This document shows positions 23,328-32,037 of a stretch of 33,442 nt of DNA, one piece after another. The position numbers and the translations under genes are program-made. Position 1 is the first letter of the stretch. Each line of letters begins with the position of its first letter. Below the pieces are notes generated by a model. The model was not told the DNA's origin, searched no databases, and saw only the letters and a program-made list of their open reading frames with translations. Source of the stretch: an uncultured Clostridia bacterium (lineage in GTDB: Bacteria > Bacillota > Clostridia > Christensenellales > Aristaeellaceae). Where the stretch lies: positions 1 through 33,442 of the forward strand of contig CAKUCE010000001.1 of the NCBI GenBank assembly GCA_934643535.1, read 5' to 3'.

Positions 23328-25265
23328 TTATTCGCTCATTGAAGAAAAATGAATTTCGTCCCCTTCATAGGAGACGGCATACACGCCTACAGGCTCCGGC
23401 CAGTCGCACTGTTCCTCCAACCCCAGCGCCTCGTCGATCTGATCCCAATAGAGATAGTCGTCGATGCGCAGAAAGAGAAAATCGCAGCGGTTTTCCCGCA
23501 GCAGACGGTAGAGGCTCTCGGTGGTCAATTCGCCCAGACGGTCGTAATCCTCCACGGGATATTGAACGATATGCATCCGCATGGGCAGGGCGTAATATTG
23601 ATAAATATGGGTTTTGCCGCTGGTGCTTTTGATCTCGGCAGCGCTGTAGCTGCAATCGATCAGCAGGGCGTGCCGGTTGGCGTATTCCTCAAAGGGGAAG
23701 CCTCCCAGCTCTTCTTCATAATATTCCAGCGCAAAGGGACGAAAGATCCCATCGTCGTTCTGAAGCGGAAGCTGGCCGGTGAAGACCTCCGGCGGCTGGA
23801 TCAGCAGCATCAGGGGCAGAATCGCCGCCACGGCCCAGCGGGCCGGAAGCTGAGCCGGGAAGCGCCATGCCTCATCCTGCCCCGCCAGCAGGCGGATCAG
23901 CAGGAAGACGAAGAGCATCAGCACCGGCGTGAGCGCAGTGTTCATGTAGTTCAGGGCCACGGCAGCGATCTCCTCCTGCACCACGAAGCCGGCGATCAGG
24001 CCCACGGTGTAGCACAGCGCCGCCACGGTCAAGGCCAGCAGCGCGCCCAGCGTCCGGCGGCGCTGGGCCCTGGGCTGAAACGCCGCCAGCACGATCGCCA
24101 GTCCTGCGCCCACCAGCAGCCACGGGTAGGCACTGTGCCAGAGAGAATCGCCGAATTGGGCGACCAACGGCTGCAGCCGCTCCCACAGATCGCTGCTCAG
24201 GGAACCCATCAGTTCGCCGGTGCGGGGATTGCCGCCCAGCAGACTGGCAAGGGAGGGAGCGCTGACGCTGGTGACGGCAGGGGTCAGCCCGTAGGCGGCT
24301 TTCGCCAGCTCCGCCTGTTCATAGGCAAGCTGGGAATGGTAGTGATACAAGATCGACCACGAGAAATGCACGATGACCGGCAGAAGCACGGCCAGCCAGC
24401 TCATCCAGCGCAGGGCACGGACGGGCCGGCCAGATTTTTTCACGCCGGGAATGGAAAACAGCATGGACGCGCCGATGACCAGCGCAAACAGCAGACCGGA
24501 ATAGATCTTCATCCCCGTCAGCACCGCCGCGGCGCACAGGGACGGCAGCCACGAAGCGGGACGATCGTCCCTGCGGAAGAACAGACTCAGAAGCCCCGCC
24601 GTCAGCAGCGCTGCCATGGGGCCATCACCCCGGGTGGAAAAGACTGTCAGGCCAAAGGTGGAGAACAGATAGGCCAGCACGGCTCCGGTCAGGGCCGGGA
24701 GCCATTTCCCTTCCAGCAGATCGCCAACCGCCATGCAGGAGGCCAGAATCGCTGAAGCAATCACCATCAGAAGCCCCGCGTCCTGCCAGCCAAAGAACCG
24801 CACCACGCAGTATTGCAGCGAAGCCAGCAGGGGAAAATAGTCGCTGTGGCCCATGTTGGTGTCCATATGAATGGGAAAGCGTCCGTCGGTGTACAGCTCC
24901 CGGACGATCCGCATCCAGTAGGAATAGGAGTCATGATCGGTGATCCGCACGTTCTTCAGTGCCAGAAGACATCCGGCGCACAGCAGCAGCCAGACCAGCA
25001 GATTGGGCCGCAGCACCCGCTGGCGAAGCTGCCGTCGGTTGAACAGCAGCAGCGCCAGCCCCGCCGCCAGCGCGGCCAGACCGCCTGCCATCAGCAAAAA
25101 GGCCGTCGCTTGCCGCAGCGGAAGCACGATCACGCCGATGTAGGCCGTCAGCAGCATGCCGCATACGGCGCACAGCAGCGCCTGTCCCAGCTTCAGCGGG
25201 CGTATCAGCGCCATCCAGAGCAGGGCCCAGCCCAGCAGCGAGGCAAAATACCATCCGTCCGTCAT
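23328..25265 (-). CDS. Putative GT-C type membrane glycosyltransferase
   Basis: A 645-residue polytopic membrane protein with about 10-12 hydrophobic segments. The first extracytoplasmic loop carries an ITDHDSYSYWMRIVREL stretch with Asp110 and Asp112. Acidic residues in this position are the hallmark of GT-C glycosyltransferases that use lipid-linked sugar donors. The C-terminal ~110 residues are soluble and face outward. I cannot place it in a named subfamily; a polymer-associated membrane protein without catalysis is possible. The ATG has GGAAGGG upstream. It follows a secreted protein gene, from which a terminator hairpin separates it. Confidence 0.6.
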   Translation of the reverse strand: MTDGWYFASLLGWALLWMALIRPLKLGQALLCAVCGMLLTAYIGVIVLPLRQATAFLLMAGGLAALAAGLALLLFNRRQLRQRVLRPNLLVWLLLCAGCLLALKNVRITDHDSYSYWMRIVRELYTDGRFPIHMDTNMGHSDYFPLLASLQYCVVRFFGWQDAGLLMVIASAILASCMAVGDLLEGKWLPALTGAVLAYLFSTFGLTVFSTRGDGPMAALLTAGLLSLFFRRDDRPASWLPSLCAAAVLTGMKIYSGLLFALVIGASMLFSIPGVKKSGRPVRALRWMSWLAVLLPVIVHFSWSILYHYHSQLAYEQAELAKAAYGLTPAVTSVSAPSLASLLGGNPRTGELMGSLSSDLWERLQPLVAQFGDSLWHSAYPWLLVGAGLAIVLAAFQPRAQRRRTLGALLALTVAALCYTVGLIAGFVVQEEIAAVALNYMNTALTPVLMLFVFLLIRLLAGQDEAWRFPAQLPARWAVAAILPLMLLIQPPEVFTGQLPLQNDDGIFRPFALEYYEEELGGFPFEEYANRHALLIDCSYSAAEIKSTSGKTHIYQYYALPMRMHIVQYPVEDYDRLGELTTESLYRLLRENRCDFLFLRIDDYLYWDQIDEALGLEEQCDWPEPVGVYAVSYEGDEIHFSSMSE

Positions 25266-25299
25266 TTGATTTCAGTCCCTTCCGGGTGAGATAGGAAAA

Positions 25300-25324
25300 G
25301 GGGACTGCGCAGCCCGCAGTCCCC
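25300..25324 (-). terminator. Terminator after the secreted protein gene
   Basis: On the minus strand GGGGACTGCG and CGCAGTCCCC form a perfect 10-bp stem around a 5-base loop, followed by TTTTCC. It begins 15 bases past the stop codon at 25340. Confidence 0.75.
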
Positions 25325-25339
25325 CGAAAAGGATTCGCC

Positions 25340-26818
25340 TTAGTTGCCGCTGGCGGTCAGAAGCTCGATCACGCTGGAAGGCAGCTTGCTCAGCACGGTG
25401 TAAAGCACCTGAGTGGCGTTGGTGCTGATGGAGGTGATATAATCGGTGCATTCTTCGTCGCTCATCTGCAGGGGCTGCAGGGCGGTCTCCGCCGTGGCGG
25501 CCTCGATGGCCTTCAGGGCGCTGTCGTCGGCGTTCTCCGTCGTCTTGAGGCGCAGGGAGAACAGGGGACGCTCGGAGGCGGCCAGCTCGGTCAGGGCCAC
25601 CGCGTTTTCCCGGACATAGAGGGCCATCACCCGGTCGGTGCTGTCGCCCTCCACGGAGGCGGCGTAGGTGAAGGTAACCTGGGTTTCATCCGCCAGCAGG
25701 GCCAGCCACCCGTCGGCCTTGCCGTCCGCGACGGTCAGCACGCCCTTGACGGTCAGTATGGGCTTTTCCTTGCCGTCGTCCACTTCGTTCATCGCGCCGT
25801 CCAGCGTATAGGAGCCGTCCTCCTCGGTCAGCACGAAGGCCAGATCGGCTTCGGTTTCGCCGTCCTCGCCCAGCATCATGGTGGCGCTGTGATTCACAAC
25901 GCCGTCCTTCGTCAGGCGGTTGTAGGCGGCGGTCATCTGGACGCTTTCCCTTTCGGTTTCGCCGTCGTCGTCCGTCACGGTCATGGCGGAATCCATGGTC
26001 ATTTCCAGCGCCACCAGATGGCTGTCGTCGGCATACAGGGTCATGACCACGTCCATTTTTTCCATGTTGTCCATAGCCTTTTTCAGCTCGGCGGCGGCTT
26101 CTTCCCCGGTCATGGAGCCGGAATTGGTCAGAATCTTCTGAACGGTGGAGCTGCTTTGCAGCTTGGCCACGTCGTCCTTGGTCTGGGTGATCTTTATGCT
26201 CTGGGTGGCGGGATCGTGAGCGTCGCTGGTGAAGCTGCCCTCGGTGATCTCCGCCCGATCCAGAATGCCCAGCACGTAGTCCAGCATGGCCGGGTCGTCG
26301 CCGTAGAGCTTCTGGAGCTGCTCGCGCAACTCGTCGCTCTTCAGCTCGGCGGGCGGGGTGAGGGAGGGATCGGCCAGCGCCATCCCCTTCAGCTCGCTCA
26401 TCATACCGGCCTGGCTGAAAAGATGGGCGATCATGGGCTTGATCTGGTTCAGCGTCTCCTGAGTCATGCCCTCCTCGGCGGAGGCCAGCTGGGTCAGCAC
26501 CTGACCGATGTCCTCGGCGGAGGCGTAGACGGGCTTGTCGCCCAGAAGGGCGCTGTCCAGATACAGTCCGTCGCCGGTCATGCGGGCGGCGGCGCTGAAC
26601 ACGTCCTCGCCGGACAGGTTCAGCGTCAGCATTCCGCTGTTTTCGCCCTGCAGAAGGCGCAGGGTCAGCACATCGCACAGATCCATCACCGCAGGCACGG
26701 AGGCCATGTCGTCGCCGGGGATCAGCTGAACGCTGTATTCGGTGGCGGCCGTGGCGCTCAGGGGCAGCAGGGCGCACAGCAGCGCCAGAAGGATGGCCAG
26801 CAGCTTGGTTTGTTTCAT
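25340..26818 (-). CDS. Secreted protein of unknown function
   Basis: A 492-residue protein with a signal peptide (MKQTKLL, a Leu/Ala core, cleavage near ATA|A at ~24) and no lipobox, membrane helix or sorting motif. The mature part is acidic, rich in Thr, Asp and Ala, with alternating beta-like strands in the middle (e.g. SATMMLGEDGETEADLAFVL then DGSYTLDGAMNEV). I recognise no family; the repetitive strand pattern is loosely like lipoprotein-carrier folds, which is only a guess. The ATG has AAAGGAG upstream and a good promoter at 26872-26900. Confidence 0.7.
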   Translation of the reverse strand: MKQTKLLAILLALLCALLPLSATAATEYSVQLIPGDDMASVPAVMDLCDVLTLRLLQGENSGMLTLNLSGEDVFSAAARMTGDGLYLDSALLGDKPVYASAEDIGQVLTQLASAEEGMTQETLNQIKPMIAHLFSQAGMMSELKGMALADPSLTPPAELKSDELREQLQKLYGDDPAMLDYVLGILDRAEITEGSFTSDAHDPATQSIKITQTKDDVAKLQSSSTVQKILTNSGSMTGEEAAAELKKAMDNMEKMDVVMTLYADDSHLVALEMTMDSAMTVTDDDGETERESVQMTAAYNRLTKDGVVNHSATMMLGEDGETEADLAFVLTEEDGSYTLDGAMNEVDDGKEKPILTVKGVLTVADGKADGWLALLADETQVTFTYAASVEGDSTDRVMALYVRENAVALTELAASERPLFSLRLKTTENADDSALKAIEAATAETALQPLQMSDEECTDYITSISTNATQVLYTVLSKLPSSVIELLTASGN

Positions 26819-26871
26819 GTTGGTTTTCTCCTTTCAATGGCCGTCTGGGACGGTTCATTTCAACCGCTTTC

Positions 26872-26900
26872 ATCATACAACATTCAGAGGCTTTTGTCAT
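26872..26900 (-). promoter_or_regulatory. Sigma-A promoter for the secreted protein gene
   Basis: On the minus strand ATGACA (26895-26900) and TATGAT (26872-26877) are 17 bases apart. The start codon is ~55 bases downstream of the -10. Confidence 0.65.
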
Positions 26901-26990
26901 GTGTTTTGAACCGAAAACCGGCAAATGGAGTGTAAAACCTTCCTTTTGGGGGCTGAATGCTCCGGCGCAGGAGAAAAACAGGGTAAATTC

Positions 26991-27019
26991 TGGATAATCC
27001 GCCGTCTGTATGCTATACT
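26991..27019 (+). promoter_or_regulatory. Extended -10 promoter for dapF
   Basis: TGC-TATACT (-10 at 27014-27019) with a weak -35 TGGATA (26991-26996) at 17 bases. The extended -10 probably compensates. The leader is too short (~20 bases) to hold a lysine riboswitch. Confidence 0.6.
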
Positions 27020-27042
27020 AGCCAGGATAAGGGAGGGATGAT

Positions 27043-27879
27043 ATGCGCTTTACCAAAATGGAAGGCATCGGAAACGACTATATTTATATCAACGGTCTGG
27101 AAGAAACCGTTGCCGACCCGGCGGCCCTGAGCGTCCGGATGAGCCGTCTTCATTTTGGCTGCGGCTCTGACGGGCTGATCCTGATCCTGCCCAGCGACAA
27201 GGCGGATTTTCGCATGCAGATGTTCAATAACGACGGCAGCGAAAGCGAAATGTGCGGCAATGGCATCCGCTGCGTGGCCAAATACTGCCACGACCGTGGA
27301 CTGACGGACAAAACCGACCTGACCATTGAAACGGGTGCGGGGGTGAAGCGCCTGCAGCTGAATGTGGAAAATGGGCAAACGGTCAGTGTGCGGGTGGATA
27401 TGGGCCTGCCGGAGCTGAACGGCCGGAAGATCCCCACGGCGCTGGACGGCGGGCCCATCGTCGGCCACGTGCTGTCCGCCAACGGACATGAATACCCCTG
27501 CACCTTTGTCAGCATGGGCAATCCTCATGCCGTCACCTTTGTGGACGACCCCGACACGGCTCCCGTGACCACGGACGGCCCGGTGCTGGAGCGCGACCCC
27601 GTCTTTCCCCGAAAGGCCAATATTGAATTTGTACAGGTGATCGACCCCACCCACGTGAAAATGCGGGTCTGGGAGCGGGGCACCGGCGAGACGCTGGCCT
27701 GCGGCACGGGAGCCAGCGCGGTAATGGTGGCCTGCGTGCTGAACGGCCTGACGGAACGCCATGCGGAGATCGCCCTGCCCGGCGGCAAACTGAATTTGGA
27801 GTGGAACGAGCAGGATGGCCACGTCTACATGACAGGCCCCGCTACGTTCGTGTATGACGGCCAGTGGCTGCAGGACTGA
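27043..27879 (+). CDS. dapF: Diaminopimelate epimerase
   Basis: A 278-residue PLP-independent racemase that converts LL- to meso-diaminopimelate for lysine and peptidoglycan. The two catalytic cysteines are present: Cys71 in ESEMCGNGIRC and Cys220 in LACGTGAS. The N-terminus (MEGIGNDYIYI) is the usual family signature. GGGAGGG lies upstream of the ATG. It is followed after 98 bases by dapL with no terminator between them. Confidence 0.97.
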   Translation: MRFTKMEGIGNDYIYINGLEETVADPAALSVRMSRLHFGCGSDGLILILPSDKADFRMQMFNNDGSESEMCGNGIRCVAKYCHDRGLTDKTDLTIETGAGVKRLQLNVENGQTVSVRVDMGLPELNGRKIPTALDGGPIVGHVLSANGHEYPCTFVSMGNPHAVTFVDDPDTAPVTTDGPVLERDPVFPRKANIEFVQVIDPTHVKMRVWERGTGETLACGTGASAVMVACVLNGLTERHAEIALPGGKLNLEWNEQDGHVYMTGPATFVYDGQWLQD

Positions 27880-27977
27880 GCCGTCCGCCCGAAATGCAGA
27901 AAACGGGCCTTGTTCCCTGAAAAGCCAGCGCAGGGCAGCGCCTTGCAGATGACGACCGACGAAGGAGGAACCAAACC

Positions 27978-29192
27978 ATGCTGAAGGTGAATCCCCATTA
28001 TGAAAAGCTCCCCGGCAGCTATCTCTTTGCGGAGATCGCCCGCCGGGTAAAGGAATACGGACAGGAGCATCCTGACGCGCAGCTGATCCGTCTGGGCATT
28101 GGCGATGTGACCCGCCCGCTGGCCCCCACCGTGGTGGAGGCCATGGAGAAAGCGGCCCGGGAAATGGGCCGGGCCGAGACCTTTCGGGGCTACGGCCCGG
28201 ATTACGGCTATGATTTTCTGATTCAGGCCATTCTGGACAACGACTACAAAGGATTGGACATTCAGGCGGACGAGGTGTTCGTCTCCGATGGCGCCAAGTG
28301 CGACGTATCCAACGTGCAGGAGCTTTTCTCCGACGACGCGGTGGTGGCCGTCACCGACCCGGTCTATCCCGTGTATGTGGATTCCAACGCCATGGCGGGC
28401 CGGGCGGGAACCTACGTTCACGACCGCTGGGACCGGCTGTGCTATCTGCCCTGCACGGCGGAGAACGGTTTTGTGCCGCCCCTGCCCGACCGGCCGGTGG
28501 ATGTGATCTACCTCTGCTACCCCAATAACCCCACGGGCACGGTGCTGACCAAAGAGCAGCTGAAGCCCTTTGTGGAATACGCGAAGGCCAATGGAGCCAT
28601 CATTGTGTATGACGCGGCCTACAAAGCCTTCATCACCAGCGGCGCGCCCCGGAGCATCTACGAGGTGGAGGGGGCGAAGGACGTTGCCATCGAGTGCTGC
28701 AGCTATTCCAAGACCGCCGGCTTCACCGGCACCCGCTGCGGCTTCATGGTCATCCCCCATGGAGTGAAGGGCATTGGCGGGCAGGGTCAGTCTGTGGAGC
28801 TGAACACCATGTGGAAGCGCCGCATGGGCAGCAAGTTCAACGGGGTCAGCTATCCCATTCAGCGGGCCGCCGAGGCGGTCTATTCAAAGGACGGCTGGGG
28901 CCAGTGCATGGAGAGCATCCGCTATTATCTGCGCAATGCGCAGGTGATCCGGGAAGGGCTGGAAAAGGCGGGTTACACCGTATTCGGCGGCGTGGATGCG
29001 CCCTACATCTGGATGAAGACCCCCGATCATATGGACAGCTGGGACTTCTTCGATCTGCTGCTGAACCGTTATCATGTGGTAGGCACGCCCGGCGCGGGCT
29101 TCGGTCCCTGCGGCGAAGGTTACTTCCGGCTGACGGCTTTCAACACGCTGGAAAAGACGCAGGAAGCCGTGGAGAGGATCGTCCGGGGATAA
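27978..29192 (+). CDS. dapL: LL-diaminopimelate aminotransferase
   Basis: A 404-residue PLP enzyme that makes LL-diaminopimelate from tetrahydrodipicolinate in one step, bypassing the succinyl or acetyl routes. The signature GIGDVTRPL lies near residue 38. The FRGYGPDYGYDFL segment, CYPNNPTGTVL, and Lys245 in SYSKTAGFTGTRCGF complete the active site. Length matches DapL (about 400-410). AAGGAGG precedes the ATG. With dapF it gives the last two steps to meso-DAP, so the cell wall is of the meso-DAP type. Confidence 0.96.
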   Translation: MLKVNPHYEKLPGSYLFAEIARRVKEYGQEHPDAQLIRLGIGDVTRPLAPTVVEAMEKAAREMGRAETFRGYGPDYGYDFLIQAILDNDYKGLDIQADEVFVSDGAKCDVSNVQELFSDDAVVAVTDPVYPVYVDSNAMAGRAGTYVHDRWDRLCYLPCTAENGFVPPLPDRPVDVIYLCYPNNPTGTVLTKEQLKPFVEYAKANGAIIVYDAAYKAFITSGAPRSIYEVEGAKDVAIECCSYSKTAGFTGTRCGFMVIPHGVKGIGGQGQSVELNTMWKRRMGSKFNGVSYPIQRAAEAVYSKDGWGQCMESIRYYLRNAQVIREGLEKAGYTVFGGVDAPYIWMKTPDHMDSWDFFDLLLNRYHVVGTPGAGFGPCGEGYFRLTAFNTLEKTQEAVERIVRG

Positions 29193-29211
29193 CCCCCTTT
29201 CTTCCATAAAA

Positions 29212-29287
29212 GAAAAGAGCTTGGAGGCTCGCTCATGGGTCAGGCGGCGAGCGCCGCTGCCCGGGGCGAAAATCAAAGCTCTTTTTT
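29212..29287 (+). terminator. Branched terminator after dapL
   Basis: GAAAAGAGCTT (29212-29222) pairs with AAGCTCTTTTTTC (29276-29287), enclosing a GC-rich inner hairpin (GGCGGC-gagc-GCCGCT). The T-tract makes it a rho-independent terminator of unusual length. A further GC hairpin follows at ~29293-29318. Confidence 0.6.
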
Positions 29288-29344
29288 CGTTGGCCCGGGC
29301 CGGACTTTCGGACCGGGCACATCTGCGCCTTCCCTTTTTGACGA

Positions 29345-29380
29345 ACCAAAAGAAGCGCCCGAAGGCGCTTCTTTCTTTTG
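29345..29380. terminator. Bidirectional terminator between dapL and the ABC operon
   Basis: GAAGCGCC-cgaa-GGCGCTTC (29352-29371) with T-rich flank to the right and a CCAAAAG flank to the left reads as a terminator on both strands. It lies 20 bases beyond the stop of the minus-strand binding protein gene. Confidence 0.75.
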
Positions 29381-29393
29381 GGATTTGTTCAGA

Positions 29394-31013
29394 TCATTCG
29401 CCGACGATCAGAGCGTAGGCTTCGGTGCCCTGGTCGATGATATCCTGCAGACCGCGGCCCTTGAGTTCTTCGTACTTGGCGAAGAAGTCGTCCACGGACA
29501 GCTGGCCGGCCACGCACTGGTCACGCAGGGCGCAAACGCCGGAGGTGATCAGTTCCGCGCGGTATTCCACATACGCTTCGGTCTCCAGGGTCGGAGGCAT
29601 GGCGTAGTACTTGCCGTCGTTGACGCCGTGCTCGTTCAGGCCGTCATAGAAGGACTTGCGGGGAACGGTCAGTTCGTCCACGGTCTTGCCGGAGAACACG
29701 CACTGCATGAAGGCGTCGTTCTGCCAGTTGCCGCCGACGGGCTCGAATTCCATACCCAGGGTACGGTAATCGTTGAAGCCAGCCGCAGTGATTTCAGGGT
29801 TGATGACGGGGCTGCCGTCCACCATGGTGTAGGTGTAGCCTTCGATGCCGTAGTTGTACAGCATAACGCCCTCGTCAGAGAACATCCAGTTCCAGAACTT
29901 CAGGATGTCTTCCACCTTGCCGTCGGCTTCCGCCTTGGCGGTGATGCACCAGTTGCCAGTGATGCCCTGGCGCTTCTGGATCCACTGGTCGCCGTAGGGG
30001 CCGGTGATGGGGGCGCAGGTCAGGTACAGGCCGTCTTCCACGCCGTTGGCGATCAGAGTCTCGGAGTGCACAGCGCACTGCTCGGCCCAGGTGAACACGG
30101 TGCCGGCCAGGTTGCCGGACATGGTGTTGTACATGTCAGCCTGATAGCGGGTAGCGAATTCCTGGTCGATGATCTTGTCAGCGTAGAGCTGCTGCATTTC
30201 GGTGATGAATTCGCGATAGCGGGGATGCTCGTACACCATGGTGTAGGTGCCGTCATCCAGCACGCAGAACTGACCATCGTTGGAAGCCTTGATGCCGAAG
30301 GCGTTCAGCAGGGCGTGCAGGGAACGCTCGCCGTTCTGGCCCATTTCCAGCACGATCGGGATCTCGTCGGTGGTGTCGCCGTTGCCGTTCATGTCGTTGT
30401 CACGAACGCCGTACCAGTAGGCTTTCCACTGCTCCCAGGTGGTGGGAACGTCCATATTCAGCTTGTCCAGCCAGTCCTTGCGGACGGCGGTGGACTGGGA
30501 ACCGGGCACGTTCACGATGGTGGGGATGGTGTAGAAGTGACCATCGGCGGCTTTCCAGTCAGCGAAACGCTCTTCGCCAACGGCGGCCACGATGTTGGGG
30601 ATCAGATCCAGATAGTCGTCCAGAGCCACGATGGCGCCTTCGTTGGCCAGAGCGGCAACGCCGTAGGTACCGGGCCGGATCAGGTAGGGCAGGTTGTCCA
30701 CGCCGCCAGCCAGAGCGGTCGCGATCTGGGTGTTCCAGTCGGAGTCAGGACGCCAGTCCACCTGCAGATGGACGTTGGTGTACTTCTCGACGGTGGGCAG
30801 ATAGTAGCAGCCGTCGAATTCGGTGGGATACTGGTTGAAGTGGATGCCCAGAGCCGTAATGGTCAGGGGCTCATCCAGATGGAACGTCTCGGAAGGAGCG
30901 ATTTCGATGTCCTTCCACCAGCCGTCCGCCATTCCGCCGACCGTATCCGCCATCGCGGAGGTCAGGGACAGCAGCATGACGAGAGCCAAAGCGAGAGATA
31001 CCAGTTTCTTCAT
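29394..31013 (-). CDS. ABC transporter substrate-binding protein (LipO/YtcQ-like)
   Basis: A 539-residue extracellular solute-binding protein of the large LipO/YtcQ-like cluster that works with LplB/LplC permeases, probably for an oligosaccharide. The signal peptide MKKLVSLALALVMLLSLTSA ends in an AxA site (cleavage after ~22) with no cysteine, so it is not an ordinary lipoprotein. The mature start, WWKDIEIAP then LTITALGIHFNQYP, and a Trp/Tyr-rich C-terminal half are typical of these proteins. AAGGAGG precedes the ATG. It lies 67 bases after the second permease gene, in the same operon. Confidence 0.9.
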   Translation of the reverse strand: MKKLVSLALALVMLLSLTSAMADTVGGMADGWWKDIEIAPSETFHLDEPLTITALGIHFNQYPTEFDGCYYLPTVEKYTNVHLQVDWRPDSDWNTQIATALAGGVDNLPYLIRPGTYGVAALANEGAIVALDDYLDLIPNIVAAVGEERFADWKAADGHFYTIPTIVNVPGSQSTAVRKDWLDKLNMDVPTTWEQWKAYWYGVRDNDMNGNGDTTDEIPIVLEMGQNGERSLHALLNAFGIKASNDGQFCVLDDGTYTMVYEHPRYREFITEMQQLYADKIIDQEFATRYQADMYNTMSGNLAGTVFTWAEQCAVHSETLIANGVEDGLYLTCAPITGPYGDQWIQKRQGITGNWCITAKAEADGKVEDILKFWNWMFSDEGVMLYNYGIEGYTYTMVDGSPVINPEITAAGFNDYRTLGMEFEPVGGNWQNDAFMQCVFSGKTVDELTVPRKSFYDGLNEHGVNDGKYYAMPPTLETEAYVEYRAELITSGVCALRDQCVAGQLSVDDFFAKYEELKGRGLQDIIDQGTEAYALIVGE

Positions 31014-31080
31014 GCGTAGTTCCTCCTTTTATTTTTCCTTCACAGCGCCTTGACGCTGGTAAGAACAGAGTTGCGGCAGA

Positions 31081-32019
31081 TCAGCCCTTCACCGAGCCCA
31101 GCATGACGCCGGACACGAAGAACTTCTGCAGGAAGGGATACAGCACCAGCATGGGAACCATGGAAACCACCAGCACGCCGTTTTTCAGCTGCTGGCTCAG
31201 CGCGGCGACACCCTTGTTGGTGGCGTCGTTGACGGAGGCCAGATTGGAGGTGGAGGTCTCGGCGTTCAGCACCAGCTCCTTCAGGAAGAGCTGCAGGGTC
31301 TTATGCTCCTGGCTGTGGATCAAAACCAACGGGTTCAGGTAGTCGTTCCAGTGGCCCACGATCAGCCACAGGGCCACGGTGGCCAGCACGGGCTTGGACA
31401 GCGGAATCACCAGTTGGAACAGGATGCGGTAGTCGGTCGCGCCGTCGATGCGGGCGGATTCGATCACCGAGAAGGGAATGGACGAGAAGTAGCTGCGGAT
31501 AATCACCACATTATATGCGGTGATCATGGAGTTCAGAATCAGCGCCCACAGGCTGTCGTACAGGCCCAGGGAGCGGATGGTCAGGAACAGCGGCACGATA
31601 CCGGCGTTGAACCACATGGTGAACATGATGATGATGACGTAGAGCTTCTTGCCGTAGAAGTTGCCGTAGGCCATGGGATAGGCGGCCACGCAGGTGCCGA
31701 TCAGGCCCAGCACGCAGCCCACGATGGCCACGTAGAAGCTGTTGAAAGCGGCCCGCCACAGGTCGGAATTGCCGAAGATGGCGGTGTAGGCCTGCGGGTT
31801 GTAGCCGATGGGGTAGAAGGTGACTTCCGCGGCCAGCACGGCCTTGTCATCGGACAGGGAGATCGACACCACGTTGAAGACCGGGAACAGGAAGAAGCAC
31901 AGCAGGATCAGCATCAGGACGATGTTGACCACATTGAAAACCTTCTCCCCCGTGGAGCGCTTGATAAAATCCTGATCGTGACGGTGTTTCTTTTGTTTCG
32001 GGATGGAAATGGTGGACAT
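31081..32019 (-). CDS. Carbohydrate ABC transporter permease (LplC/YtcP-like)
   Basis: A 312-residue inner-membrane permease with six predicted helices. The EAA loop that contacts the ATPase reads ESARIDGATDYRILFQLVIPLSKP in the family pattern and lies in the middle of the second half. The N-terminal ~30 residues (KQKKHRHDQDFIKR) are charged and cytoplasmic. The C-terminus LGSVKG is the usual end of LplC/YtcP-type proteins. GAAAGGAG precedes the ATG. It pairs with the LplB-like gene 18 bases upstream. The ATPase is not in this operon; such importers commonly share an MsmX-type ATPase encoded elsewhere. Confidence 0.92.
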   Translation of the reverse strand: MSTISIPKQKKHRHDQDFIKRSTGEKVFNVVNIVLMLILLCFFLFPVFNVVSISLSDDKAVLAAEVTFYPIGYNPQAYTAIFGNSDLWRAAFNSFYVAIVGCVLGLIGTCVAAYPMAYGNFYGKKLYVIIIMFTMWFNAGIVPLFLTIRSLGLYDSLWALILNSMITAYNVVIIRSYFSSIPFSVIESARIDGATDYRILFQLVIPLSKPVLATVALWLIVGHWNDYLNPLVLIHSQEHKTLQLFLKELVLNAETSTSNLASVNDATNKGVAALSQQLKNGVLVVSMVPMLVLYPFLQKFFVSGVMLGSVKG

Positions 32020-32037
32020 AGTGCGCGCTCCTTTCTG

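Noticed and set aside
26819..27042. Lysine riboswitch ahead of dapF
   Set aside because: Transcription probably starts near 27026, leaving a leader of about 20 bases; no lysine-element helices can be drawn.
29235..31019. A 594-residue plus-strand frame opposite the substrate-binding protein
   Set aside because: Same cause: a Val/Gly/His-rich antisense frame of a well-defined gene, starting inside the dapL terminator.
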